Assembly (NCBI RefSeq): GCF_902459465.1
Contig: NC_047071.1
Span: 14,652,385 to 14,716,384, forward strand
Direction of reading: 5' to 3'
DNA length: 64,000 bases
Source: Asterias rubens
Taxonomy: Eukaryota; Echinodermata; Asteroidea; Forcipulatida; Asteriidae
Under the pieces are notes generated by a model. That model was not told the origin of the DNA, made no database searches, and saw nothing but the letters and a program-made list of their open reading frames with translations. Both the position numbers and the translations under genes were made by a program. This document shows, in pieces, positions 48,720 to 61,905 of the stretch (within the stretch, counting starts at the first letter, position 1; each line of letters opens with the position of its first letter).

Positions 48720-51700
48720 TCTTGCTTTGCTTACAGTAAATGTTTGGTCAGAACCACACCATGCACGAAAAGTCTGCCTGTGCTTAAAGGCTTCACGGTT
48801 CTGTCCCATAGCCATGTATTATTCAGAGGATTGGGGAGCCGTACATTTCACAGAAACAAATTGTCCTCAGTCCAAAGAATGAAAAGAGAGACATTTAAAT
48901 GAATCCACAGAAAAACCACTACATTAAAATTTGTTGGTACATGTATATCATTTTTAAGTTTTCCTTTTAGTTCACAAAATGCTAATGCTATACCTAACAT
49001 CGGAAGAAGCAAAGACATGATTGGTGCAGAGGTGGGAGCTGGCTTTGCATCGACCAATCAAATGCAAGTTTACACATGGCTGTGGTCCTTCATATTTAAC
49101 AGTGTTTTAAAAAATACACCAAAAAAATCTAAACCAATTAAACGGGGTACAGTATTTATAGTATCTTTCATTGCTCGTCATTACAAAATTGTACACGTTA
49201 AATATGACACAGGTTAAATCCACATTTTTGGCATATTATAGGGGTAATTGCGAGCTAAAACACATACTTTATATAAGGTCATCTATTGGCAAATCAAACA
49301 TTTGGCTTGAATTAAGATCTATATTGGATCAATGTATATTTGGTTTGCGGTAACACCATGCGTGTATCTACTTGCCTGGTAGAGTTTGTTCTTAGAGATT
49401 CTAGTGGCCAAAACATGAAGAGTTTGAGCACTCTATACCCTTCTTTTGTTTGTGCTAAAAAAAGAAGAAGCATTTTCTAATGTTCATAATGAAAGAATAA
49501 AAGTTGTAACTGACTGATGAACTGTTAACTTGAAAAACAATGTTTTGCAACTGTATTAATGTACCCCTGGGAAAAAAAGAAGCCCAAGGTCTTGATGTAA
49601 TACGTGGCCTTTATACCATTCAACTTCATGGCTTCACCAAACACATCAGAGATTTATTATTATATATCATTTTATGTACAAATATATTCATGGCGAACAT
49701 AATCAAATTAAGCAAATTTCACAATATTTTACAATTTTATACATTAGACATAAACAATTGTTTCTCCCTAGCTGCTAAAAGAAAGGGGGCGGACAAAACC
49801 CAGAAAATTTCACATCACGTATAGACAAGTACATTTTTCCAAAAAGTTGTAATTTTTGCGGTATCTTTAAAACTTCTTACTAATAACATCACAGCGTACT
49901 TCAAAGAACCGAACAGAAGAAAAACATCGCTTCAGTTAAATCATTTTTTTCTGAAAATATGATCGATTAACGATAAACTAAAAGGTACCTTTTCTGTTAA
50001 ACTCAATTTTTTTTTCAAATTTTGTATCAATTACATTTGAACCTGAAACTCTGGTTATGACTACACGCTTAGATTAACCCATAAAAGAACCAACAGCCAA
50101 CGAGGTACACAAGAATTAAAGTGTACACTTGTGTGTGTGTCTTTTCTCTCTCTTGGAAATTTAGGAATACTGTTCATAGTTTTTTGCTGACAATTCAGAC
50201 TATTCTTCCCATAAACCACAACATTTAACACATATACACAGATTTACACTGTGGGAAGTTTACATTAAAATATATATTTATTTTTATTTTTTGTATTTGT
50301 CAACGTGTCTACAAGTGTCATTGTGTCAGTGCCCTTTTAATTATAGACACCATGCAACACTTTTGCAGTGAACGACTGACAATATAACCACTTTATTGCT
50401 TATTATTAAAAAAACATATGATATCGAATATAAATTACAGACATAAACACTGTGACTGATATATTTCTTTTTATGATATCATAGTTTTCTTCTCAGTTAA
50501 TATACAATTCATGATCTGTACAAACTTTGTACATAATATAAAGGCATTGATGCCAGTTCTTAATTTTAGTACAACACCGACAGGAAAAAAAACCTGCAAA
50601 TAAATCTGAAATACGAAGAAGCAGAAAAATTAAAAAAACATTTGCAAAGTATTTTTACCTACTAAGCATGGACTGATAGGTGACCTGTCACTAGTACTTG
50701 ATATCACATGGCACCTTGACTGGCAAACCTTTTCTGCTTAGCTAAATCTTTCCTAGGCTTAGCAGGTTTGTTGCAGAATTCCAGGTGTAAAAGTTAACTC
50801 CAAACGCTATGGCAAGGGCTGGATAGCCACCTTCACTATGCCTTGTGCGGAAAATCCTTAGCAACAGTAGTAGCCTTAGCCGCCCATTCGGATACAGCCG
50901 GCTAAAGCGGTTGCTATGGCTAGACACCCGAACAGTCCTACATTCCTCAATGGCATCAACTAATTGCAATAGATGTCGCCAAAGTTGTTTCTAACGCCAT
51001 TAATTTTAGGGCGTGATTACCAAACGTATACCTTCACTCTAAGGAATAATTGGCCGGAATAATATGAACTACACAATGGAAACTGTTTCTATAACATTTC
51101 ATAACATAACTTATAGCAGGTTTTTAAAATATCAGACGTCACTATTGAGTTTTGACCTTTAAGTTCTTGAAGCCTACCTAAAGTAAATGTTAAGATGAGG
51201 TAACCTTAAAGTCACTTATTAGGCAAATTCTACATCATTAAAGACTGGAAAGATACCATTGTAGAGTGAGCTGATTAAAAAAACTGAAACCCTTCTCTTC
51301 GTTATTAACAATTTGCGTCACAACTTGTGGGAGTTCCTCGGCAAAAATGTTGTTCTATGGTCAACAACATTTTCTTTCCGTGCCAAGTAGGTTTCCGTGC
51401 TTAAAAAACATTTTCTTAATGGGGCCAAAAGATTCTCAGTTTTTAACTCAATTCGTCAAGACCTCACGTCTGAACTGAGTACTGAACTCTTCACCAAATT
51501 TTAACCATTGTTTTTTTCAAATTCACATATCAAGAAAGATTAGACCAGTCGAGTGGAAAAAACAAACAAGATTCCCAAAGTCTAACGGGCACCAGTTACA
51601 TCAAGTATTGATGACATGGCATTTTGGCTGGTAAGCTGTTTAAGCCAAGAAAGATTTTAAATAATAAACAACAATGGCAAACTGACTTGATTATTGACTA

Positions 51701-52177
51701 GAGCAAGAATTGAACCAACGACCTCTGGACTAAGGTGCAGGCGCTCTACCAACTGAGCTACCTAACCCTATGTTGGCGGTCTCCCCCTATTTTGTCAATA
51801 TTTTTGTTGGGGTGGGGGGGGGGGGGGGCTGGGGTGACAGTCAGAGGCCATTCAAAAGTTAACTGTTGTGTAAGACTTTATTGAGATTAAGACAATGTCA
51901 CCAACTTACAGAGTACCGTTTGATTATAACATAGTCTGTCAGGGCACCGGTTACATTAGTATTAATGACACAACATTTCAGCTGGTAAACTTTTAGTTTT
52001 TTTTTTTACCGTATAAGATTTCAATGAGAATAGGTTAAGATCACCTACAAACAGAGTACCGGTTGATTATTACACCAGTTACAGTAAAGAAACGGCATTT
52101 TGGTTGGTAAACTTTTTTTTGTGGTAAGATTTCAATGAACATAGGACAAGGTCACCGCTTTACAGAGTACCGGTTGA
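48720..52177. other. 3' flank of the DMXL gene, no coding seen
   Basis: About 3.4 kb of AT-rich sequence downstream of the DMXL stop. It holds a SINE-like segment at 51690-51830, a G-run near 51815-51830 and three partial repeats of gagtaccggttgatta (around 51910, 52030 and 52165). Part of it is presumably 3' UTR, but I see no decisive polyadenylation site. Short open frames show no recognisable domain. Confidence 0.5.
51690..51830 (-). mobile_element. tRNA-derived SINE, family D
   Basis: Minus strand: agctcagttggtagagcgcc (A box) and gttggttcaattcttgctct (B box), then gactaagtcaa-type tail; upstream of the head is tattgacaaaataggggg. Shares its body with 17890-18000 and 18470-18545. Confidence 0.6.
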
Positions 52178-55100
52178 TTACAAGATGCTGTCCCACTCTG
52201 GAAGTGAACGCCACTTCATCGTTCCGTCAGCACCACATGAATAAAGATGGCTCGACGGCAGAATGGACAACTGCAGCACGCCGTTGCCAGACTGGCGGAA
52301 GAAGTTCCCGCGCGGGTGCTGGCCGGGATAGAAATGAAGAAGACTGTGTATGGACAAGCACCAAACCTTAAAAAAAATAATAAAAATTACAAAATAGAAT
52401 TAGTTGGTGCAAACTGCTTTACTAACCAAACTGACCTGCGGTATAAATACAAGTAGTTGTCAATGGCTGGAGTCTTTCTCAAAAGGCTAAAATAGAAATA
52501 AATTCAAATAAAATAAAGAATCAAGAAAACAATAAATCTGAAAGACAAGAATTATAAATCTGCAAAAATTTATATATTTTATTGACTACTTTTTCTGCTA
52601 ATCCTCTTTCCCTTACTACTGGCTATAATTATAAATAATATCAAGACAGAAAATCACTTTATTACGTGCCAGTACCCCACCAGGAATTGACACTCATGGC
52701 AAAGTACAGACACTAAAATAAAATATATATAAAAATCATTCCAAAACATCCTACGTGTATCAATTATACAAAATCAAGCAAGTAGGCATAAGCACCAGGA
52801 GTCGCTGTTTAAATGGCACTTTTCAAGAAAAGATGTTTTTTGAGAGCATCTTCGAAATCACGAAGGGCAGATTTAGCATACTGATCAAAACATCGAGTTG
52901 CCAACCACCAATTCGTCTCAGAACTAACACAAATCAAAAAGGCTAAATGTCCACATAGTGCATCAGCAAACCTCATCTGATCCCTGGGGAGTATACAGCA
53001 CTGCCAAGGCCCTTCAAAAGCTATTTGATACTTAGTATCAACCTCTACCCTCGCAGGTACCCATTTATACCCCTGGGTGAAGAGAAGCAATTATAGCAAA
53101 GCATCTTGCTCGAGGACACAAGTGTCATGACCGGGATTCGAACCCACACTCAGATGACTTGATTTCAATTGCTCTTAATAAAGACACTGGACACTATTGG
53201 TAATTGTCAAAGATCAGTCTTCTCACTTGGTGTATCCCAACATATGCATAAAATAACAAACCTGTGAAAATTTGAGCTCAATCGGTTCTCCAAGTTGCGA
53301 GATAATATTATGAAAGAAAAAACACCCTTGTCACTCGAAGTTGTGTGATTTCAGATGCTTGATTTCAAGACCTCAAAATCTTATTCTGAGGTCTCGAAAT
53401 CATATTCATAAATACCCCAGACAGTTTCTCTACTCCTATTGGTGGAGAGCGCATCATGTGGGTGTGCATAAACCTTTTGTAAATGCACACTGGAGCTCTG
53501 TTAATGCACACTGAGCTGGCTTCCGCTTGTCGGGCGCGCAAGATTTTCATGCCGAACGCGCAAATCATAGCTATCAGCGCGTAATCTAAGCGCGCGCGCA
53601 TACACACAACCCACGCGCCTCGTACAGAATCTTCACAAAGTTTTGGAACAAGGTATTTGAAACCTCGAATTTTCAATGGTTAAAGTGTCTCTAACTGTAT
53701 TTGTTTATGTTTTGTAACAACAGGGCATTTATGAATGGGAATAAAAGAGTAGTGACTCGTTCTTCAATGTCTGTTTAAACATTTGCAGGGTCGTTGCCGT
53801 GCAATAAAGGCCCTCGCCCCGTTTCTCACAATGTTTTATACTACCAACATCTCCCCATTACTCGTTACCAAGTAAGGTTTTATAATAATAATTATGTTGA
53901 GATACACCAGGTGAGAAGACTGGTCTTTGACAATTACCAATAGTGTCCACTGCCTTTAGCCACTCAGCCATGACACGTGATTGAGTATACTCCCACCAAG
54001 TATCAAAATCCCACCCAAATAAAATAACATTCATTAAAGCCATAATACACTTTCGGCACAGAAAAACAAAAAAAGATTTACAAATAACTTCCAGGGTTTA
54101 CAGAAGGTAGTGGTGAAAGACTTCTCTTGAAATATTATTCCATGAAAAACATTAAAACAATTATCAATTCTCGTTGCCGAGAACTACGGATTTATTTTAA
54201 ACACATGTCATGACACGGCGAAACATGCGGAAACAAGGGTGGGTTTTCCCCCTTATTTTCTCCCGACTCCAATGACCGACTGAGCCTGAATTTTCACAGG
54301 TTTGTTATTTTTTATATCAGTTGTGATACACTAAGTGTGGGCCTTTGGAGAATACTGTTTACCGAAAGTGTCTAATGGCTTTAATCCTTGAAAGAATACT
54401 TACTTTGATGTCCCCCTCTGCCGACCCCGTCACAAAGAACTCTTCCGATGGATCCACGGTGATACACTTAATACTGCTGTCGTGAGCCTGGAAGGTGTGA
54501 CGTAACTTACGCTGTCGTATGTCATACAGAGCTACCTCTCCTTTCTTACTACCAGTGATAAGAATCTGCTGTCGGGGGCAGTAGACTAGCGTTGGACAGC
54601 CACCCTCATGGCAAGTGAAGCCTGCAAACAATGGAAAAAACTTTGTCAATATCACAAACAGAATTGCCTTTAAACTTTGTCTACATGTCTTCAAATCCCT
54701 TGCTCACCAGTCACCATCATACATATCTACATCTGTATGTTCCTCCCACCACGTTCCCTATGCTCTTCCTCAGAGAACCTCTTGGCCGAACATCGCACTG
54801 TCTCTAGAGCTGGTTAATGTGCATTTTCTGCTAATGCTCCAAAACTATGGAACTTATCATCAAAATCACATCTTCGCCATGCAACTACACTTGGACAACT
54901 CAAGAAACTACTCAAGACTCATTAATACAGAAATACTTGACTGTTTTTAATTTACCTTAAATTAGAACATCTTGAGTTTGGATTATTTTGTCGCATCTTC
55001 TGTAGGACGCTTTGTAACATTAGGGAAAAGTTGCCCGATATAAATGCTGATATGTATGTATGTGTGTATGTATGTTTTATTGCACTGTAAATTCCCTTAA

Positions 55101-58100
55101 AATTCACCCAGCCAGTGAAAACACTTCTCACAACTCATTTCTAATTCAAGTTACAGCCGGAAACAAAAGCCAGACGGACGGACATTCTTGGCAGGTTAAG
55201 AAATATTACATAGTGGGCTTAGCCATAAAAAAAGGGGGGGGGGATCATACGACAATACCTGGGGAAAGCCCACAATGTCGCTCTACTAAAAATGTCCGTA
55301 GCTCTTTTACGTATAAACGGACGGACGGACGGCCGGCCGGCCACCGTAGGCAATGACAATACCCCTATTAGCCTACGGTGAAGGGAATCTAGTTCCATGC
55401 TTCGCCTCATTGAACCCAAATCTAGACACTCCTGTGGTGAAGGGTAATTTTCTTCAGCTGCGCCACGCATCTGGAACTCTCTACCACTTACTCTTAGATC
55501 TTGTTTTCGTACCACAAAATTCAAATCTCTTCTCAAAACTTATCTTATGACACAGATCTTCGAGGATTAGTTTAGTTATGTCTGGGTTTTTTTCGATTTG
55601 TTTTTTGGTTTTACTGCAACCAGCAGGGTGGATACATGTCTTTATTATTATTACTATTATTATTATTATTATTATTAAAACATATATTTGGTTTGCATTA
55701 AAACCATGTCTACTCACCAGGTAGATTTCAAACTTTAGAAAACTGTCTTGCTATATATTCTACTTCTGCGGAGTGGATTTTAAAATGTTTGAGAACAATG
55801 AGCGGACAGCAAAACATCTGGCCATCTGGACAAATGTTGTGCAAAGGGCTTTATGAGGCTAAAACCTTAATTGATGAGGAATATCCAAGACTCGTCTTCT
55901 TCCGTGAAACCCATCACCAGGTACCATCATCCTACTCACCGTGGACCATGGCCTTGTTCGTCGGCATGAGTGTATCCCAGAGACAGATGTTCCTGTTATC
56001 GGACGAGAGACCGGCCGTTGCTAAGAAACTAGACGAACCCAAGAAATTGAAATCATACACCGTCTTGCTGTGGCATTGTTTGCTCTGGAAACATAAAAAC
56101 GAAATGAGACTCGTTAGCTGTGAAATCAACGTCATGTGAGGCAGCGAGGAGATCAGTGACGCCTTTCAATGGCAAAAAAGTGACTTAAAAAGGTGACAAA
56201 ATATTTTTGTTTTTGAGGCAATGTTTTTCCAATTTCAAAGTTTCAAAGGCATACTATGTATGGATGTGAATATTAAGGGTCCTATATTTCGGCCTCTTTT
56301 TACACATTAAACAATCTAAATAATATGGTGCTCAGTAGAACCCTCTGAGATGTATTTGACTGACCATGGTCAGGAGGTACTATGAATGATACATCTACAA
56401 AACTTCCGTTGTTTACAGCTCAAGATTTCCAAGCAGTTCACTACGAAGTAAGGACACATGAACTCTGAAAGAAGCAAACACTTTCATGGTAATAATTAAA
56501 ATGAGTGCATCTTGTTAAGGAGGAAGAATTGTTTACTTCAAAACAGTCCTTCAATGAAGTCTGAAGGTGAAGGAAATCTCAAGCTGATTCATAGACGGCA
56601 ACGTCTGCTTGAAATCAAACAAGTCCGCCCTCTTGAACAAGGTGAACAAGATGGCGCATGCTACTGTCACTTGGGACACATCGATGAGTACCAAAAGTCA
56701 TCTTGGTTAACCTAGATGGATTCAATGCTTGTGTGGAACTACTGCTCATACTTTCTGCCAACGCGAAGCGAATTTCAAATGCGCACAAATGATTTACGTC
56801 AGTTGACTTGTGCTCAACTCCTGTGAAACATTCGCTGCCGAAACAGCATTGTGGCGTCAGCACGTAAAAGTTTCAGCCCGTGTTCAGCTGAAACTTTTAC
56901 ATATGACTTTTCTGGTATCTCTCTTTAAAATTTTGCCAATGTATGATCCATACCATTAAGAATTATGAAAATAAGTTATAATTTATAGCCTTTTTGTTGA
57001 GAATGAAATAAACCTATGTTCAGGGCCCAATTTAATAAAGCCTGTAAGCATAAAAAACTTGCTAAGCACAAAAAAAGTATTGCTTAACAGAAACAAGCTA
57101 CCAGCCAAAAATCCATAAAGTTGACATTGCGGCAACTGGTTCCCCACTATGTTTGCTCAGTAAAGAAATTTGTCAAGCAGTAACTTCTGCTAAACAGCTT
57201 TATGAAATTGGGCCCAGCTGTCGATTTCACAAAACTCTCCCTAACTTAGGATTAATCTTAGGACTTAAAACGAGTTAGGCTCCGTATCCAAAGACGTAGG
57301 ACACGTCAAACCCATCCTAAGTTAGGATGAGTTACTCATCCTAACTCAGGATAGGATTAACCCTAGCGTTTTGAGAAATCGGCTTCAGGTCCTTCCAATG
57401 TGACAAGAACATCAGAGATGTGGACAACGTACCCAGAATGGTTTTGTGACTGCTTGGGAGTTCATGCCGACTTGCCACAAGGAGAGTTTACCACTGTCAT
57501 CAGCAACTCCAAACTGTCCAAACGCAGAAAAAAAGGAAACAAAAATATTAGAGTCTAAAATAAAGATCATATTAAAGACACTGGACACTATTGGTAATTA
57601 TTTTTATAGACCAGTCTTCTCACTTGGTGTATCTCAACATATGCACAAAATAACAAACCTGTAAGAATTTGAGCTCAATTGGTACACAGTTGCGAGATAA
57701 TATTATGAAAGAAAAAACACCATTCTCACACAAAGTTGTGTGCTTTCAGATGCTTGATTTCTAAACCTTAAATTCTAAATCTGAGGTCTCAAAATCAAAT
57801 TCGTGGAAAACTACTTCTTTCCCAAAAACTACGTACTTCAGAGGGAGCTATTTCTCACAATGTTTTATACTATCAACCTCTCCCCATTTAATCAAGCAAG
57901 GTTTTATTGTAATAATTATTTTGAGTAATTACCCATCGTGTCCACTGCCTTTAAATCAGGTCTGGAATTTCACCTTTGAAAGGGCTAGCCCATTTTATAT
58001 TTGGAAAATCTTTGTAATTCTCCTTATACAATAAGAGGTTTAGAAATAGCAGGTTCTGTCCTCCCGACTCCAAATCGCTTTCTTTAAATGTTTCAGCAAG

Positions 58101-61100
58101 AAAATTTACATTTTCCTCATTAGGGTGATCTTTGCTAGGTCAAAAACTGCCTTGCCCTTACAAGTATGAAGTGCCAGGCATACAACACCTGGCTAGATGA
58201 TCAATGGTTAAGTGTTCTACTAATGTTCTGTCCTCCGACCCCAAATTGCCTTACTGCTTCTTTAAATGTTTCAGCAGGAAATTTACATTTTCCTCATTAG
58301 GGTGATATTTGCCAAGTCAAAAACTGCCTTGCCCTTACAAGAATAAAATGCCAGGCGTACGACACGTGGCTAGACGATCAAAGGTTTTGTGTTTTAGTCT
58401 ATGTGTGCGACCAGACCTCCTCCCCCAAATGCCTCGGTGCTTCTTTAAATGTTTCAGCAGGAAATTCACATTTTTCCCATTAAGGTGATCTTTGCCAAGT
58501 CAAAAACTGCCTTGCCCTTACAAGAATGAAGTGCCAGACAATCAAAAAACAAAAGGTTTACATCATAAAAGTTTACAGGGGTTTTAGTGGGGCAAAAAAA
58601 CTCCTGGGGCCTCAGTAACAGTACGTTGGCAGCCAGGAAAATGCCCTAGCAAATGCCCTGGCATGAGCCAGCCCTACTCCGGAGTAGGTGAAAGCCGTAA
58701 CACCTCGGGATTGTCTTGGAACGTGCAACCGGAACACCGGGGAATAGGGACGCATTGTGAAGATATGCGGGGGTAACCGTGATGTCAAAAACTCCTTGAG
58801 CCTCCCCCGTAGCTGTATGCCATGGGGGATAAAAGATACAGGGTGAAAAGGGCTTTTGTGTAGTCTCTTGATGAACATGTACCTTATTGCCTTGGTCATT
58901 GAAGTACATCTGGGTGACTTTAGGATACTGTCCAGGGAACCTGTGGGCGTAGAGCTTGTGAGTATGCCCCCATTCCCACATCTGGACACTGCCGTCGTTT
59001 GACCCACTCAGGTCTGTAGTCAAGATGAGAGGAACAAAAAATCAAATCAACAGTGAGTGAAATGAACTAATCGCTCAATAAAAAGTTGGAGGCAGGTTCA
59101 TGCTACCCTTTGTACAGGAAAGAAAAAAAGAACACATAGTTTATAGTACAATGTACACCCCATACTGTACATTCAATACATGATGACACGGTGATCAGGG
59201 CCCAATTTCATAGAGCTGCTAAGGACACAAATTTGCTTAGCATGGAATTTTTTCCTTGAGAAAAACAAGATTACCAACCAAATTTCCTACTTGTTACTGG
59301 TATTCAGCTGTTGTTTGCTTCTATCCTGATAATCATGTGAAAATTTGGTTGGTAATTCTGTTTTTATTGAGGCAAAAATTTCATGCTAAGCAAATTTTTG
59401 TGCTTAGCAGCTCTATGAAATTGGGCCCAGGCCTTAGCTGTAACCACCAATGAGACCAATAATATAATAATAATCTCAAAGTCTTATATAGCGCACGTAT
59501 CTACCAACAAGGTATTCAAGGCGCTTAGTATGTGTACATTCATAAAGAAAGAGAGGTTATTCAAAGTTATGAACATGGAAAACTAGACATGGAAATATAT
59601 TGCCGTTTGTGGAACATTAGAAAGCAACCTTTATCACACGTTTCTGTTGTACAGAAAATTCCGTTTGTTATCGGGTAACCTTGGTTTCAGTAAAAACACA
59701 TTTTTAAGGGATTCAAACTTACAATATGGCAGGGTTGGATGTGCAGCGAGTCTTCGGATATGGTACAAAGGGCGACTCATTATCTATACATCCAAAACAA
59801 AAAAAACATGTTGAAAACATAGACGCTACAGATGAGCCCATTAAAAACATCCAACAATACTAATAATGGGGCCTAGGCTTTACGTCCCATCCAAATGATG
59901 AAGCAATCATGGTTACACTATTGGTAATTACTAAAAAAATAATTATCAGCATCAAACCTTACTTGGTAATGAGCAATGGGGAGAGGTTGATAGTATGAAA
60001 CATTGTGAGAAACAGCTCCCTCTGAAGTAATGTAGTTTTCGAGAAAGAAGTAATTTTCTACGATTTTGATCGAGTATGACGACAGGGACTCAAACCAAAC
60101 TCTCCTGAACAGAAACCCCAGAGATCAAGTCCGGTGCTACGCCTTGATACACCATATGTATACAGACCTAGTAAGTCTTGCACCCGAGTTAGTTTGGGGA
60201 CCAAGGTGCATTGCTTTATTGCATGTCAGAAGGAAACAAACCTACACAGTTAAAAAGACAGGGTATCCTTTTGGTAAAAGTCAAAGACCAGTATCCTCAC
60301 TTGGTGTATCCCGACGTAAAGAACGATTTTTTCTTGTTAAGAAAAAAAACCACCCTTGTTATACATAAAATTATGTGCTTTCAGACGCCTGATAAAGCCT
60401 TCATGCCTGATGAAACCTTTCCCAGATTCACATTTTGGGTTGAAATTTTTCTTTTTCTCAAAAGCTACATTGCCAACAGATTTCCAGTGCTCTGTACCAA
60501 GTAACTTTTTATTTAATATTGGGGAGGTAGTGCTTTCTGCTCTTTCGGCAAAGTTTCGGATTGATGTTACCCAAGCCTACATCATCCGTATGGACAGTAA
60601 AGGGGGTAACCCTGTTTCAGCCCTAGGAGTAGGTGGCAACAGCCTCTGGAAAGAAATAATTGTAGCCCACACCTTGAAGTGGCCTTCAGGCCTTGTGTGT
60701 CTGGCGACTTGCATAAAAAAAAAATATTAAAAAAATGGTCATGAACTTGAGGAGTAAGGCCTCCCCAAAAATGGGCGGGGACTACTCACAATGTTAGTTC
60801 CACGTCCAGTCTGGTTGGAGAGATTCAACTCATTAGAGAAGCCAGTGGTGATCATTGAAGGCGCTGGGATGGGGTTGGTGAAGGGGTTCGCCATGGTGCG
60901 TTCCACCGGCGTCACCATCAAGAAATCATTTTCCAGATGACTCGCAGTGTTACCACGACTGAAGTAGTAACAATAAAAAATAACAATATGTATTTGATTT
61001 GGGGTAACACCATATGTGTATCTACTTGCCAGGTACAGTTTGTTCTCAGAGAACTGTCTTTTTTTATTCTACTACTGCGGAGTAAGCTAAAGTAGTAGTC

Positions 61101-61491
61101 CAAGCAAATTTTCTATACCATCCCCCGGGTAGTAGTTCAAAAGCAGGACAGTTCTTTTTAGAACTGAGAACTTAAACAATCAAGTTTCTTCACAAGTTAG
61201 TACAAATGTTTTTACAACAATTAAGTTTCTCACAATTATTTTTTTTTTTCATTAGTGAAGTTCATCACAGATTACTACAAATTTTGTCAACAGTTAATTT
61301 TCTTCAAAAATTTCCACAATTTTGTTTTGTAATTAATTAAAAATCCTGACGAATATTTCATACTTCCTGGGAGTGGTGTATTCATCAATCTCCTCTTCCA
61401 TCCAGAAGGTCTGTTGTGGGTTGAGAAGGAGCGATATATCCAGCTCCAGAAGGCCTCGTTGGGTTGATACGACGATACCGGTAGGGTTTGC
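52178..61491 (-). CDS. DMXL2: DmX-like protein (rabconnectin-3 alpha), C-terminal exons
   Basis: Eight coding exons on the minus strand: 61364-61491, 60790-60958, 59723-59783, 58883-59013, 57433-57513, 55940-56084, 54404-54621, 52178-52366, 1122 nt = 373 aa plus stop, all phases agreeing. Upstream exons lie beyond the window or were not found. The product is the C-terminal WD40 propeller: GIVVSTQRGLLELDISLLL, AAHPTLPYYLSGSNDGSVQM, FGVADDSGKLSLWQV, SSDNRNICLWDTLMP, GSKKGEVALYDIRQRKLRHT, FQAHDSSIKCITVDPSEEFF, GSAEGDIKVW, and the last repeat YSCGADGTMKWRSLPEWDSI. These match the distal end of DMXL1/DMXL2 proteins, about 3,000-residue partners of WDR7 that regulate V-ATPase assembly and synaptic vesicle Rab3 signalling. 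The DMXL1 versus DMXL2 choice cannot be made; an invertebrate would have one gene. Compared with vertebrates the C-terminal tail after the last WD repeat is shorter. Confidence 0.93.
52945..53160 (-). mobile_element. tRNA-derived SINE, family A
   Basis: Minus strand: gtgggttcgaatcccggtca, ttgcttctcttcacccaggg, tacctgcgagggtagagg and cagtgctgtatactccccag. In the last DMXL intron. Confidence 0.7.
53174..53959. mobile_element. MITE family A split by a nested element
   Basis: The left part 53174-53404 (ttaataaagacactggacac to gtctcgaaatcatattc) and the right part from about 53819 (cgtttctcacaatgttttat to agtgtccactgccttta) together make one family A copy. The intervening 53405-53818 is a different element whose reverse complement is at 25275-25690. 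Confidence 0.72.
54033..54384. mobile_element. MITE family B next to a DMXL donor
   Basis: TTAAAGCCATAATACACTTT at the left, accgaaagtgtctaatggct then TTAA at the right. The right edge is about 20 bp from the DMXL donor at 54403. Confidence 0.78.
54700..55065 (+). mobile_element. Non-LTR retrotransposon 3' end
   Basis: Reading with frame changes: HTYLHLYVPPRSLCSSSENL, CAFSANAPKLW and TTLGQLKKLLKTH. The 3' tail (gcatcttctgtagg, gctttgtaac, gatataaatgctgatatg) is the same as in the copy at 6710-7560. Dead 5'-truncated copy in a DMXL intron. Confidence 0.68.
55425..55680 (+). mobile_element. Second LINE-type tail with (ATT)n
   Basis: SSAAPRIWNSLPLTLRSCF followed by TKFKSLLKTYLM is a different non-LTR RT terminus, and the sequence ends in a (TTA)n/(ATT)n microsatellite at 55640-55678, a common 3' signature of such elements. 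Confidence 0.65.
57020..57215. mobile_element. Fold-back element, GGGCCCAATTT ends
   Basis: agggcccaatttaataaagc at the left and ctttatgaaattgggcccag at the right; inner segments cttgctaagcac and gtcaagcag partly pair. Same family as 13470-13765. Confidence 0.65.
57220..57390. mobile_element. Fold-back MITE, gatttcacaaaactctccct arms
   Basis: tgtcgatttcacaaaactct at the left and gcgttttgagaaatcggctt at the right with cctaacttagga palindromes; a diverged copy of 31114-31263. It ends about 40 bp from DMXL exon 57433-57513. Confidence 0.65.
57572..57954. mobile_element. TTAA-flanked MITE, family A, complete
   Basis: TTAAAGACACTGGACACTAT at the left and cgtgtccactgcctttaa at the right, flanked by TTAA on both sides. 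It lies in a DMXL intron. Confidence 0.8.
58015..58545. repeat. Three-unit tandem repeat, about 185 bp
   Basis: ttctttaaatgtttcagcag and tcaaaaactgccttgccctt recur at about 58080, 58255 and 58440 and the following blocks (gaagtgccaggcatac). Units are 80-90 percent alike by eye. Intronic in DMXL. Confidence 0.8.
59190..59432. mobile_element. Fold-back element, GGGCCCAATTTCATAGAGCT ends
   Basis: cagggcccaatttcatagag at the left and gctctatgaaattgggccca at the right, with gaaaaacaagattaccaacc pairing with ggttggtaattctg. The best-preserved member of the family. Confidence 0.82.
59915..60070. mobile_element. MITE family A, right-oriented fragment
   Basis: acactattggtaattactaa, ggagaggttgatagtatgaa and agctccctctgaagtaatgt follow family A, then break off at gattttgatcgagtatgac. 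A second diverged fragment (agaccagtatcctcacttgg) lies at about 60260-60500. Confidence 0.55.
60525..60730 (+). mobile_element. SINE family C body
   Basis: agcctacatcatccgtatgg, ggtaaccctgtttcagccct, agcccacaccttgaagtgg and cttgtgtgtctggcgacttg match 39080-39310. The tRNA-like head is missing. Confidence 0.65.
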
Positions 61492-61649
61492 CTGCATGGA
61501 CACAAACCAAACCAAACCAAACATGAGGAAAAAACACACACAAGTAGAGCGGACCCCCAATTTCATGGCCCATTTACCACAGGGTGAGCCAGAAGGGTTG
61601 GACTGCACAAACAAAATAACACAAAGGAAAAGAAAACACTCATAAAACA

Positions 61650-61905
61650 TGGCTCATTTTCGTGGCTCTGCTTACCGTAGGCAAAGAATCAACGCTTGCA
61701 GAAGCAGAGAAATCAGTGCTTACGTCCAGCCTATTTCACAGGTTATCAGTGAATTTTGGCTTCTGCGCCATGTGTACTCCACATTACTAGGCATTCTACG
61801 CTTACACAGCTAGAGCAGAAATTCGGCGCTTGCTGTAAGCAAAGAATGGTGATTGTAAGCGCAGAGTACGGCGGTAAGCAGAGCCACGAAATTGGACCCT
61901 GCTCA
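61650..61905. mobile_element. Fold-back element, gtggctctgcttaccg arms
   Basis: ttcgtggctctgcttaccgt at the left and ggcggtaagcagagccacga at the right form the arms, with ctgtaagcaaagaat and its partner inside. The donor-like gcttaccg here is therefore part of an inverted repeat rather than a DMXL exon. Confidence 0.75.

Noticed and set aside
51700-51775. Possible minus-strand tRNA gene (agctcagttggtagagc)
   Set aside because: It shares a body with other SINE copies and its T arm reads into SINE sequence; no convincing anticodon loop.
56615-56863. Minus-strand 82-codon frame between DMXL exons
   Set aside because: No similarity to DMXL, and the splice phases of the flanking exons already join without it.
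61671-61690. Donor-like gcttaccgtag that might end another DMXL exon
   Set aside because: It is the arm of a fold-back element at 61650-61905 and the preceding frame shows no DMXL similarity.
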